A stretch of DNA of 39,158 bases, taken from positions 1 through 39,158 of the forward strand of contig JAKSRD010000020.1 in NCBI GenBank assembly GCA_024403795.1. Reading direction: 5' to 3'. A model generated the notes under the pieces. That model was not told the DNA's origin. It saw only the letters and a program-made list of their open reading frames with translations, and did not search any database. Shown here piece by piece: positions 1 through 7,267 of the stretch. The first letter of the stretch is position 1. Every line of letters begins with the position of its first letter. This stretch comes from Saccharofermentans sp. Its GTDB lineage: Bacteria > Bacillota > Clostridia > Saccharofermentanales > Saccharofermentanaceae. The position numbers and the translations under genes were made by a program.

Positions 1-2
1 AA

Positions 3-110
3 TCGAAGCAACAGAAACTACAACAGCAGATTAACCGTCTCCCTCCCGGTCTTCTAGACGAACTGGAAAGACAGGAGAAAGAGCGAAGAAAACATAAGCG
101 AATTCGCTGA
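3..110 (+). CDS. C-terminal tail of a cut-off protein, possibly a relaxase/mobilisation protein
   Basis: An open frame enters from the left edge and ends at TGA 108-110, giving about 35 residues rich in Gln, Lys, Arg and Glu (ending ERQEKERRKHKRIR). Such charged helical tails are common at the C-termini of mobilisation relaxases, and a relaxase would fit the excisionase and integrase just downstream. No catalytic motif is inside the window, so the function is inferred from context only. Confidence 0.35.
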   Translation, partial: SKQQKLQQQINRLPPGLLDELERQEKERRKHKRIR

Positions 111-145
111 TACAAACAATGAGACCACATGAAACGAGATCTCTA

Positions 146-187
146 GCGTCACTTCGAGTGACGCATATACATTCCCAATTCGTTGGG
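146..187. promoter_or_regulatory. Two consecutive short perfect hairpins
   Basis: Positions 146-164 form an 8-bp perfect stem (GCGTCACT/AGTGACGC, loop TCG). Positions 174-187 form a 5-bp stem closed by a TTCG tetraloop (CCCAA/TTGGG). They lie between the cut-off gene and a small ORF with a strong ribosome site at 200-206. Neither is followed by a clear T-run, so they may be leader structure or protein-binding sites rather than a terminator. An 11-bp inverted pair with a GAGATCTC core (135-145 and 266-276) brackets the area. Confidence 0.4.
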
Positions 188-213
188 AAAATTCATTGTA
201 AGGAGGCTAGCAT

Positions 214-315
214 ATGACTAACCGGATATTAATAATTGTTGGTCCGCACACAGTCGGACAAGCTATAGAGATCTCGATTGAAAACATAGACGGAGGTGAT
301 TGTCATGGAGAATGA
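214..315 (+). CDS. Small ORF (33 aa) overlapping the excisionase start
   Basis: ATG 214 follows AAGGAGG (200-206) at a good distance and reads 33 codons to TGA 313-315, ending inside the excisionase gene in another frame. The product starts MTNRILIIVGPHTVGQ and is not a family I recognise. The strong ribosome site and the overlap suggest either a real small protein of the element or a leader peptide that couples translation to the excisionase, whose own ribosome site lies inside this ORF. Confidence 0.45.
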   Translation: MTNRILIIVGPHTVGQAIEISIENIDGGDCHGE

Positions 316-502
316 AGTTGCAATTTCTGAGAAGGCATTACTTACCCTTGAAGAAGCCAGCAAATACTTCAACATCGGTATGAATAAAATCCGTGAACTG
401 ACATCGGACGATCACTGTCCGTATGTGCTATGGAACGGAAGTAAGCGGCTTATCAAACGAGAGCCGTTCAAAGAATATTTGTACAAGCAATATTCAATAT
501 AA
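305..502 (+). CDS. xis: Excisionase (Tn916 Xis-like)
   Basis: This is a 65-residue basic protein with a winged-helix/MerR-like DNA-binding pattern: LTLEEASKYFNIGMNKIREL (helix-turn-helix, residues about 12-31) and RLIKREPFKEYL near the end. That is the usual pattern and size of Tn916-type excisionases. Such proteins bind the element ends and direct the integrase to excise. ATG 305 is preferred over GTG 296 because GGAGG (292-296) sits 8 nt before it. It lies directly before the integrase gene, the normal order in these elements, with a hairpin terminator between the two. Confidence 0.85.
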   Translation: MENEVAISEKALLTLEEASKYFNIGMNKIRELTSDDHCPYVLWNGSKRLIKREPFKEYLYKQYSI

Positions 503-534
503 GAATTACTGCTGAAAAATAAACTTCGTAAAAG

Positions 535-572
535 ATGCGCTTGGGTTTATAATTTACTTGAGCGCATTTTTT
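535..572 (+). terminator. Intrinsic terminator between excisionase and integrase
   Basis: ATGCGCT (535-541) pairs with AGCGCAT (561-567) around an AT-rich loop, and a T-run follows. It would stop part of the transcription from xis into int, so the integrase level may be set separately, as is common in integrative elements. Confidence 0.65.
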
Positions 573-596
573 ATGAACTAAAGGAGGTTCATAAAA

Positions 597-1817
597 ATGA
601 GTGGTAGAACTACAAAGAGCAAAGTCAAGTTGAGGAAAGGAGAATATCTAAGAGACAACAACACTTTTGAGTATAAGTGGTCGGATCGACGAGGCAAAAG
701 ACACTCGGTATATGCCAAGACTATCTCCGAACTGAGAGTAAAGGAAGAAGAGATTATCAAGAGCATATTGGACGGCATCGATTACAGCAAACTTGAAGCT
801 ACGGTTAATTCCTATTTCGAATTGTGGAAGGAACTCAAAACCGGTATCAGAGAGACTACTTTCGCCGGTTATGTTAGGTACTATGAACGTTATGTTCAAC
901 CGGAATTTGGAAATCTAAAACTAAAGGATGTTTCCTATAGTACCGTGGTACTCTTCTTCAAGAAGATGGCAAGAGAAAGAGGCTTGTGCTTCAGCACAAT
1001 ACAAAAGATAGAAGTAACTCTATCTATGATTCTGGACGTAGCCGTCAGAGATGAGATTATCAGGAGCAACCCGTGTAAAGGTGCCTTACGTGAATTGCAG
1101 AGAGAAATCGGTGACGAACAGAAAGTTGTATGCCCATTATCTCTCAGTGAACAGAAACAGCTTGAGGATTTCCTGGCTAAACCTGGCAGATTCAACAAGT
1201 ACTATCCTGTATTTACAGTAATGCTGTGGACTGGAATGCGAGTTGGAGAAGTGCTGGGATTACGATGGGATGACATTGATTTCGATAGGGGCATCATAAA
1301 TGTAAACCATACGCTTATGCATTACGACAAAGGCAAAGGTAGAGGTAGCGCATACAAGATCAACCCGCCGAAGACGAAGAGCAGCCGAAGAACCGTACCG
1401 ATGTTACCGAAAGTGAAAAATGCTCTGTTGAGAGAGAAAGAGTATCAGAAGCTTATCGGCATCAAATGCAATGTAGAAATTGATGGATATACGAATTTTG
1501 TTTTTGTTAACAGCAACGGCAACGTATATCACCATAAGAAGCTCAATTACCTGCTTAATCAGATATGTGAAGCAATCAACGAAGAGATTCATGCAGAAGA
1601 TCCAAGGGCAAAAGACTTCCCTCATGTACACAATCATATGCTGAGACATACGTTTGCTACCAGAATGAGAGAGGCAGGCGCAGACATCAAAGCCACATCC
1701 GATATGATGGGTCATGAAGGTATTATGATCACTCTCAAGACATATACAGATGCTTCTGATGAGTTTAAGATGAGAGAGATTTCTGTTCTCGATGATTACT
1801 ATGGGAACGCTATCTAA
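597..1817 (+). CDS. int: Tyrosine recombinase, Tn916-family integrase
   Basis: The protein has 406 residues, the usual length for the family. The N-terminal part (about 10-60) matches the arm-binding domain of Tn916-type integrases, with KGEYLRDNNTFEYKW and ELRVKEEE. A SAM-like core-binding domain follows (about 65-150), then the catalytic domain (about 180-395). The catalytic residues are visible: Arg in WTGMRVGEVLGLRW, His and Arg in HNHMLRHTFATR, His in MMGHEG and the nucleophile Tyr in TLKTYTDASD. It cuts and joins attachment sites for integration and excision of the mobile element. ATG 597 follows AAGGAGG (581-587). The gene is the last of the element; DNA repeats and a tRNA-derived att sequence come right after it. 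Confidence 0.95.
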   Translation: MSGRTTKSKVKLRKGEYLRDNNTFEYKWSDRRGKRHSVYAKTISELRVKEEEIIKSILDGIDYSKLEATVNSYFELWKELKTGIRETTFAGYVRYYERYVQPEFGNLKLKDVSYSTVVLFFKKMARERGLCFSTIQKIEVTLSMILDVAVRDEIIRSNPCKGALRELQREIGDEQKVVCPLSLSEQKQLEDFLAKPGRFNKYYPVFTVMLWTGMRVGEVLGLRWDDIDFDRGIINVNHTLMHYDKGKGRGSAYKINPPKTKSSRRTVPMLPKVKNALLREKEYQKLIGIKCNVEIDGYTNFVFVNSNGNVYHHKKLNYLLNQICEAINEEIHAEDPRAKDFPHVHNHMLRHTFATRMREAGADIKATSDMMGHEGIMITLKTYTDASDEFKMREISVLDDYYGNAI

Positions 1818-1818
1818 C

Positions 1819-1870
1819 TTACGACAAAACTTACGACAATTTACGACAAAATTTACGACATTTTGCGACA
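1819..1870 (+). repeat. Five phased direct repeats TTACGACA at the element end
   Basis: TTACGACA occurs at 1819, 1831, 1841 and 1853, and a variant TTGCGACA at 1863. Start-to-start spacing alternates 12, 10, 12, 10 bp, close to one helical turn, so all copies face one side of the DNA. They begin right after the integrase stop codon. The likely role is arm-type binding of the integrase N-terminal domain, like the DR-2 repeats of Tn916, but that is inferred. Confidence 0.7.
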
Positions 1871-1980
1871 GACTTATAAAGAGTTAGGCAGAGATACAAT
1901 ATCCCGAAACCTTTGATATACCTACGTTTCAGGGTATTTATGAAGATTTAGGAAGAGTTATGAGAAATGCAATTTATAGC

Positions 1981-1997
1981 TCCCTCCTTCTCCGCCA
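1981..1997 (+). other. Attachment site: 3' end of a tRNA-Ser gene (attR candidate)
   Basis: TCCCTCCTTCTCCGCCA matches the end of a bacterial tRNA-Ser: T-arm 3' strand, acceptor strand TTCTCC, discriminator G and CCA. No tRNA body lies upstream; the sequence before it is the integrase-side end of the element. This is what is left when an element integrates into a tRNA 3' end and displaces a short identical segment. A small hairpin, GGGTTT/AAACCC with loop CGCA (2009-2024), lies just beyond and may be the original tRNA terminator. The intact tRNA-Ser gene is expected at the other end, outside the window. Confidence 0.65.
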
Positions 1998-2123
1998 AAA
2001 TTATCAAAGGGTTTCGCAAAACCCAATAAAATAAAGGGTTTGCGGACTTGGGGCACATCAAAATAACGGCTTACTGCCACTTAACTGCCCCTAAGTGCAA
2101 ATATCTTTCAGATCAGCCCTTTC

Positions 2124-2155
2124 AAAACGGTTCTCAGTGATGAGGACCGTTTTTT
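2124..2155 (+). terminator. Strong intrinsic terminator
   Basis: A 13-bp stem (AAAACGGTTCTCA with TGAGGACCGTTTT, one G-T pair) closes on a GTGA tetraloop and runs into a T-tract. It could work on both strands. The stretch 1998-2123 before it has no gene; it holds only an imperfect GGGGCA/TGCCCC inverted pair near 2050 and 2088. Confidence 0.75.
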
Positions 2156-2203
2156 CATATGTAGATATATATTTGTTTTCCAGATGATTCCAATCGCACA
2201 TTG

Positions 2204-2985
2204 GAAAACACCTTAATTCCGGACTAATCTGTTCCAAAAAGGAGGTGTTTATGATCATTACTTGGTGTGGTTCCTTGGCTTTTCTCCTCAATCAGCTTAG
2301 GAAATCACTTTTCAGAACCGAGAATATTCCGTTTAGATATAACGATAAGATTAAAAGAATCGGTGTGTATACAACCACTAATCCTAAAGTTCCTGTAGTT
2401 GAAATGGATACCGTCAAAGGAGCACGCGGAAGCAAAAAGGTCTTACTGACACTGATCTTCAGGAATACAAACTTTATGCTGATATTCCTGATGCCTGACG
2501 GCACTCAGGAGAGCGTACTGGCCGTATTCGATATGCTGACCAACAGATTAGGAGTAGACACTTTCAGAAGACTGTTTCCGGTAATTCTGACAGACAATGG
2601 AGTAGAGTTTAAGAATCCTCATGAGCTGGAATTTACAGAAACCGGAACTCGCAGAACAAGATTGTTTTATTGTGATCCACAGGCTTCGTGGCAGAAAGCT
2701 CAGGTCGAGAAAAACCATGTGCTTATTCGAAGGATCCTTCCTAAAGGAACTTCTTTCCTGTTGCTGAACGAAGAAGACATCTATCTTATAACCTGTCACA
2801 TCAACAGCGTATCCAGGGAGTTATTCCAAAACAAAACTCCGTTTGACTTAATGCAAACGGAGCCGCAGAAAAAGCTGTTGGACACTCTCGGACTACATGC
2901 CATCCCGCCAGATGACGTAGTCCTGAAACCTAAGTTGATTAAACACTAAACCAACCGTCAGGTCAGACAGCAAACAAGTGTTTTC
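2204..2985 (+). mobile_element. Remnant of an IS30-type insertion sequence
   Basis: A transposase gene is bracketed by an 8-bp inverted match, GAAAACAC at 2204-2211 and GTGTTTTC at 2978-2985. These are possible inner parts of the terminal repeats; outer ends and target duplication cannot be fixed. At about 0.8 kb it is shorter than a normal IS30 element, agreeing with loss of the transposase N-terminus. A further inverted pair, GTTTTCCA/TGGAAAAC, lies at 2175-2182 and 2202-2209. Confidence 0.4.
2251..2949 (+). pseudogene. IS30-family transposase, N-terminally truncated
   Basis: The C-terminal DDE domain is well kept: first Asp in VPVVEMDTVKG, second Asp in VILTDNGVEFKN, and the Glu in VEKNHVLIRRILPKG, followed by the usual INSVSRELFQNKTPF and DVVLKPKLI. 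This is the catalytic core that cuts and joins transposon ends. The product has only about 232 residues, while intact IS30 transposases have well over 300. The N-terminal helix-turn-helix DNA-binding part is missing, replaced by an unrelated start (MIITWCGSLAF). ATG 2251 follows AAAGGAGG, so a short protein could still be made. I treat it as non-functional because it lacks the end-binding domain. Confidence 0.7.
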
Positions 2986-3024
2986 AAGTTTCCTTTATGG
3001 TTACCAAGATTTCAGATTAGAAAA

Positions 3025-5292
3025 TTAAGATTCGAGATTTATCCACATAGCGGGGCGAACTCCGCAGGGCGTATCGACATTTATACCAAATGAGTTGACG
3101 TTACCTGAAATGTAGTAGAAGTAGTTCTTGGAGAAGCCTTCGACAATAGAAACGTGGTAAGCCTGACTGCCGGGTGACCGCAGAAGCCACCAGTAATAGC
3201 CTGTATTGCCTAAGCATGTTGTTCCAGAACACCGACGGTCACTATCTGAACCAAAATACTCGTTCACATCAGAAATACTGAGAAGAAACACTTTGTCAGT
3301 CGTGCTATTTCCAGGGTCAACGCTGAATGTTGGGTTTTCGTCAGCACTGACTGTAGAACTAATTATCATTTCTTGGTGATCTGCACTAAATGCGTCATTA
3401 TAAAATGTTTCGTTAAGCCAAGTTCTGAGAGAACACTCTTCCCAAGTTATGTCTGTCTGTGTTCTGTTATACGGCTGACCAGCCAAAACATGTTTACTTA
3501 TGATTAACGCTTTATCACCATCGACTGCAAGCACAATCCACTCGATTTCTTCTTTACCCGTATCATAGTCTTGCTCATATAAACCAAATTTGATTGTTGA
3601 GCCTACGGTTACGTTTGTCAGTCCTGCTTTTTGCTTCTGGAAAACGCATTCCGCTGCTTTGGTGGCACTGTCTTTATAGTTCATAGAGTTAAATGCGTTG
3701 TATGCCGCCTCGTATTGTTGAGAGTTATATAACTCCATAGCAGAACTGTACTTACATACATCTACTTTGTCGGCACTGTCTTTATAGTGTAATCCTTTTA
3801 GCAACAACAAAGCTTCATCATAATTTCCGGAATCCATCAAAACCATTGCTCTATCATATTTGTTCGAAGCAATCTCTCTATAGCGGCGAGCTTCCTCCAA
3901 GAGCGCATATGCCGCATCATAATCTCCGGAATCAATCAACTTCATCGCTCTGTCATATTTGCTCGAAGTAATCTCATCACTGTGGCCACTTTCATACAAA
4001 AGGACATATGCCGCATCATAATCACCAGAATCCAACAGTTTCTTCGCTCTGTCATATTTGCTCGAAGTAATCTCATCACCGTGGCCGAGTTCCTGCAAAA
4101 GCGCATACGCTGCATCATAATCGCCAGAATCCAAAAGACTCATCGCCTCATTATATTTTTGCTTTGGGATGATAACATTTATCAGAACAATCACGAAAAC
4201 TATACAAGCAACAATCATCGATACGGTGATGGCTATAATCCGCTTGAACTTCTTTGAGGCTTTTTCCGCCGCGATGCGCGATTGCTCAGCCTGACGTTCG
4301 CGCTCAAGACGTTCCGCTTCCTCCTTGACCTTGAGTTCTTCACTCATTCTCTGGCAGGCGTAAATCTGCTCGTCAGCATCCTTCCAGCCGGAAATCTTTT
4401 GGAACGTTTTGATGGCCGCATCATACCCACTGACAGTATTTTTAGCCTTCTGTGACATAGCGGAAGCATAGATCGAATCCTTGCGGCAAACCTCTGCTCT
4501 TTCAAAGCATTGCTCGGCAAGCTCGTCCGAGTCTTTGAATTCGGAGATTATTTTGAAAGTTTCTGCCGCTGCTTTATACCCGTTGACAGTGTTTTCGTTC
4601 ATCAGCGATATTGCGGAAGCATAGATAGCTTCCTTGCGGCAAACCTCTGATCTTTCAAGGCATTGCTCGGCAAGCTCGTCCGAGTCCTTGAATCCTGAGA
4701 TTGTTTTGAAAATTTCCGCCACATCTTTATATGCGGATTCAGAGTTAGCCCCCTTCATTACAGAAACTGCATTATCATAAATGTCTGTAAGACGCGTATT
4801 TTCGTTGCGTTCATTGATATGATCAATGTATTCGGAAAGCACTCCAGCGAATTCTTCACCGCCGAAGCGCACAGCCTTCTGGTAATTGTTGCTGGTATTA
4901 AACGGCTGCTCACAGTTGGGGAGATCTTCCTGCCGCCTTACGCAAAGCTCAGCCATCAGTTTTCCAAGATATGCTTCCGCATTCTCTGGATCCTGATTCA
5001 GAACCTGTTCGCAATAAGCATCAGCTTTGCTCCATTCTCCGTCCTCAAGGAACATAAAGGCGCGTTTTAGAAGCGTCGCAGCATCCGCATTAGCTCCGAT
5101 AACGACCGTTTCTTTTGGTGTATCGATTTCCTTAATTCCACTCAATCCCAGAAGTTGCTTTTTCTTTGCATCAAATTCTGCTTGAGAAATAATACCCTCG
5201 TCCATAAGTTTTTTAAACTTCAAGATTTCATCTGCAGAAGAAATCTCAGGAGAAGAAAGAACCGGGTTCGCTTCGTTAGGCTGATTCAACAA
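3025..5292 (-). CDS. SHOCT / tandem-repeat membrane protein with DUF6273 domain
   Basis: The protein has 755 residues. Residues about 21-48 are a SHOCT motif (ILKFKKLMDEGIISQAEFDA). A TPR-like segment lies at 72-115, and three copies of an about 51-residue unit containing FKDSDELAEQC lie at about 185-310. A charged helix (318-348) precedes one membrane span (351-375). Five repeats of about 33-36 residues (LLDSGDYDAAYALL type) fill 380-550. A DUF6273 domain follows (565-753), with WLNETFYNDAF and GYYWWLLRSPG. The repeats should be outside the cell if the N-terminus is cytoplasmic. Start: TTG 5292 lies very close to AGGGAG, and the frame stays open upstream to the stop of the preceding gene, so the start is uncertain. 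Function is unknown; an adhesive or sensor surface protein is a guess. Confidence 0.8.
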   Translation of the reverse strand: MLNQPNEANPVLSSPEISSADEILKFKKLMDEGIISQAEFDAKKKQLLGLSGIKEIDTPKETVVIGANADAATLLKRAFMFLEDGEWSKADAYCEQVLNQDPENAEAYLGKLMAELCVRRQEDLPNCEQPFNTSNNYQKAVRFGGEEFAGVLSEYIDHINERNENTRLTDIYDNAVSVMKGANSESAYKDVAEIFKTISGFKDSDELAEQCLERSEVCRKEAIYASAISLMNENTVNGYKAAAETFKIISEFKDSDELAEQCFERAEVCRKDSIYASAMSQKAKNTVSGYDAAIKTFQKISGWKDADEQIYACQRMSEELKVKEEAERLERERQAEQSRIAAEKASKKFKRIIAITVSMIVACIVFVIVLINVIIPKQKYNEAMSLLDSGDYDAAYALLQELGHGDEITSSKYDRAKKLLDSGDYDAAYVLLYESGHSDEITSSKYDRAMKLIDSGDYDAAYALLEEARRYREIASNKYDRAMVLMDSGNYDEALLLLKGLHYKDSADKVDVCKYSSAMELYNSQQYEAAYNAFNSMNYKDSATKAAECVFQKQKAGLTNVTVGSTIKFGLYEQDYDTGKEEIEWIVLAVDGDKALIISKHVLAGQPYNRTQTDITWEECSLRTWLNETFYNDAFSADHQEMIISSTVSADENPTFSVDPGNSTTDKVFLLSISDVNEYFGSDSDRRCSGTTCLGNTGYYWWLLRSPGSQAYHVSIVEGFSKNYFYYISGNVNSFGINVDTPCGVRPAMWINLES
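3751..4155 (-). repeat. In-frame tandem repeats of about 99 bp
   Basis: Within the SHOCT/DUF6273 gene, three near-identical 33-codon units (residues 380-412, 413-445, 446-478) are followed by a 36-codon unit (479-514) and a more diverged one to about residue 550. All carry the pattern A-x-x-L-x-D-S-G-D-Y-D-A-A. The high DNA similarity of the first three suggests recent unit duplication, so copy number may vary between strains. Confidence 0.8.
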
Positions 5293-5349
5293 GCTCCCTA
5301 ACTGTCCAATGAAGGTCTGAAATCCTTTGCTATTATTAAATGTAATAAT

Positions 5350-5757
5350 TTATTCTTTGCTATCTTTGTCATCTCTCCATGTGACCTTGACAGTGTGCTG
5401 GCTTTCCATTGGCGCCATAGCTGCGGCAGCACCCAAAGCAGCTCCGCCTAACAATGTTCCTTTGACAAAATTAGATGCACTAGGGCCTGTTGAAGTTGAT
5501 GCTAGAATATCTATTCGCGCTACTGTTTGAGGAGTGAATGAGAAAAAGGGTTTAGCATCTTTTGGAGTGTTAAACAGATAAGTTCCATGACTATCGTAAA
5601 CACCAGGTGTTGAAATAAACGTCATATCCTTTATGGTTAGTCTTCCATATTTTAACCTCATAGGATAGAAACCATCGCCCTCAAAGCAATAGACATAATC
5701 TCCTATGCCTCTTCCAGAAGTTATTTTTCCATCTGCAGGGCGGTTTGTAGTGCTCAT
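5350..5757 (-). CDS. Small protein of unknown family with Gly/Ala-rich hydrophobic segment
   Basis: The product has 135 residues from ATG 5757, chosen because GGAGGT lies just upstream and the same leader and start occur in the broken paralogue at 7202. The N-terminal 80 residues look like a compact beta-rich domain (GDYVYCFEGDGFYPMRLKYG, then GVYDSHGTYLFN). Residues about 100-118 (GTLLGGAALGAAAAMAP) are hydrophobic and could enter a membrane, and the end is charged. No known family was recognised. It lies 57 bp before the large SHOCT/DUF6273 gene in the same frame and strand, so the two are probably co-transcribed. Confidence 0.7.
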   Translation of the reverse strand: MSTTNRPADGKITSGRGIGDYVYCFEGDGFYPMRLKYGRLTIKDMTFISTPGVYDSHGTYLFNTPKDAKPFFSFTPQTVARIDILASTSTGPSASNFVKGTLLGGAALGAAAAMAPMESQHTVKVTWRDDKDSKE

Positions 5758-5862
5758 AATGTTACCTCCACCAACATATAAATGTTTGTTTATATTCGGT
5801 TTTAAGATATATCTATTCTTGAACAAAGATCCTTGAATCTATAGAAATCAGTGGTTAGGTTA

Positions 5863-6558
5863 TTATTTCTTCCTATATGTTACAACCAAACCATCATCCG
5901 GGTGATACATCCAAGAAACAACGTATTTGCCGTTTTCCTCGCTTTGACGTCCCATCAAGGCACTCGTTCTCAGCATCTGAGAATAGACGCTATCTGGAAA
6001 ACCTAATTCTTTATTTGCATGTTGTATTGCCTCTAATGCGTCATCCTGAAACGTTCTTAACATCGCATCTTTAACAATATCTTCGTATTCACCGCCCGTC
6101 CCAATCTCAGACATATAGTCCGGATTTGTATCAATAGTAAAGTATCCTTTGCCAGTAGTAACCGTGCAGGTACCAATTTCTCTACACTCTTTCATTACTC
6201 TGTTAAATTCGGATGGAATTAATGCAATAACTAGAACTATAGCTATTACGGCAACAATTCCTATAATTATTCCTAATTTCTTTTTAGATATTTTTTTCTT
6301 AGTGGCTACTACATCAGCAACAGTAGAGGTCGCATCTGCCGAGGATTTATCGGTTAATGAAGTTTCTGGAATAGAAGTTATTTCCTCGGAACGATCTTGA
6401 TTTGATTCTTTTTCATCACTTGCAAGCTCGTCATTGGAATCCTGATATGTTAATCCGTTCGCAAGCAACTCTTTTTTCTTTTTATCAAAGTCCTCTTGCG
6501 TAATGATTCCATCGTCCAATAATTCTTTAAACTTCTTTAATTCTTCTACTTTATTCAT
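5863..6558 (-). CDS. SHOCT-domain single-span membrane protein
   Basis: The product has 231 residues. Residues 4-33 form a SHOCT motif (ELKKFKELLDDGIITQEDFD), closely like that in the 755-residue neighbour. A Ser/Thr/Asp/Glu-rich linker (35-85) follows, then a basic stretch and one membrane span (95-115, LGIIIGIVAVIAIVLVIALI). A C-terminal domain of about 115 residues should lie outside. SHOCT motifs are thought to mediate oligomer contacts; the outer domain is not recognised. ATG 6558 is preferred over the longer reading because GGGAGG (6564-6570) is well placed. Its 5' region is a structured RNA ending in a terminator, so expression may be controlled by readthrough. Confidence 0.75.
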   Translation of the reverse strand: MNKVEELKKFKELLDDGIITQEDFDKKKKELLANGLTYQDSNDELASDEKESNQDRSEEITSIPETSLTDKSSADATSTVADVVATKKKISKKKLGIIIGIVAVIAIVLVIALIPSEFNRVMKECREIGTCTVTTGKGYFTIDTNPDYMSEIGTGGEYEDIVKDAMLRTFQDDALEAIQHANKELGFPDSVYSQMLRTSALMGRQSEENGKYVVSWMYHPDDGLVVTYRKK

Positions 6559-6570
6559 AAACAACCTCCC

Positions 6571-6603
6571 AATAAAAAAGTGCGGCAACCGAAGCTACCG
6601 CAC
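6571..6603 (-). terminator. Terminator immediately before the SHOCT gene ribosome site
   Basis: On the minus strand a 10-bp stem (GTGCGGTAGC with GTTGCCGCAC, two G-U pairs) closes on TTCG and is followed by TTTTTTATT. The T-run touches the ribosome site (6564-6570) and ATG 6558 of the next gene. That placement suggests attenuation, or the end of a free small RNA. Confidence 0.75.
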
Positions 6604-6716
6604 CGAAAATCGTCAGCCTCGATTGCTGCGACACAATTTCATCCTGTAACGAATGAGAGACTGCCGTTTTTGCCAAACGCCAATTTCGTTACAGGAGATA
6701 TATTTAATTGTGTCGC
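6571..6716 (-). ncRNA. Unidentified structured RNA / leader upstream of the SHOCT gene
   Basis: Read on the minus strand, the predicted RNA starts at about 6716. A two-part inverted repeat joins 6706-6716 with 6628-6638 (GCGACACAATT) and 6685-6695 with 6643-6653 (CCTGTAACGAA). The apical loop holds a further CGTTT/AAACG stem. Next come an AATCG/CGATT hairpin and a terminator hairpin. A TATAAT box (6723-6728) sits one -10 distance before the first base of the repeat, so promoter, structure and terminator fit one transcription unit. I could not match it to a known riboswitch or small RNA. Confidence 0.55.
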
Positions 6717-6722
6717 ACTCTT

Positions 6723-6728
6723 ATTATA
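6723..6728 (-). promoter_or_regulatory. -10 box for the structured RNA
   Basis: TATAAT on the minus strand, in an AT-rich region. No good -35 hexamer is seen at 16-18 bp, so the promoter may rely on an activator or be weaker than its -10 suggests. The start would fall at about 6716, exactly on the first arm of the inverted repeat. Confidence 0.45.
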
Positions 6729-6821
6729 ACTTTATAGGCATGACTATTCCTATATAGAATTGTTAATAAGTAATGAAATTATCTTTCTCACCTTTCCTTA
6801 GCCTGGGTGTTATCTAATCTG

Positions 6822-7202
6822 TTATCTCTCAGTTTTATCATTCGTCCCTAATAGATAAATTGAAACAAATATGCCCGAAGCACTCAAAGCAACGCCGCCT
6901 ATCAATGTACCTGTGACAAAATTAGATGCACTTGGACCTGTTGAAGTTGATGCCAAAACATCTATTCGCAATACTGTTTGAGGAGTGAATGATTTAAAAA
7001 GGCTATTAGCTTCTTGCCCGTTAAACAGGAAAGTTCCATCGCTTGATTATAAACCAGGTCTTGAGACAAACATTAGATCCATTAAGATCAATTTACTATA
7101 TTTGAGTCTGATAGGGTATATTTCATCAAAGCAATATACATAATCTCCTTGTCCTCTTCCAGAAGTAATTATTCCATCTGCAGGACGATTTGTAGTGCTC
7201 AT
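6822..7202 (-). pseudogene. Paralogue of the 135-aa protein, interrupted by one stop codon
   Basis: From ATG 7202 the frame starts MSTTNRPADG, like the intact gene at 5757, and aligns along its length. At the position of Tyr in GVYDSHGTYLFN it has TAA (7047-7049), then continues in the same frame with SSDGTFLFNGQEA, FTPQTVLRIDVLASTSTGPS and a hydrophobic end, to TAA at 6822. There is no frameshift. The leader before the ATG is nearly the same as in the intact copy. A single nonsense change therefore separates it from a 126-residue protein; recent inactivation is the simplest reading. Confidence 0.75.
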
Positions 7203-7267
7203 AATGTCACCTCCACCAACTTTAAAACATGCATCTTTTATAAATATAGAGAATAAATACTCTATCT

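Noticed and set aside
3643..4155. Regular 99-bp repeats as a CRISPR array or intergenic tandem repeat
   Set aside because: They are in frame, encode a consistent 33-residue unit and have no unique spacers; they are protein repeats.
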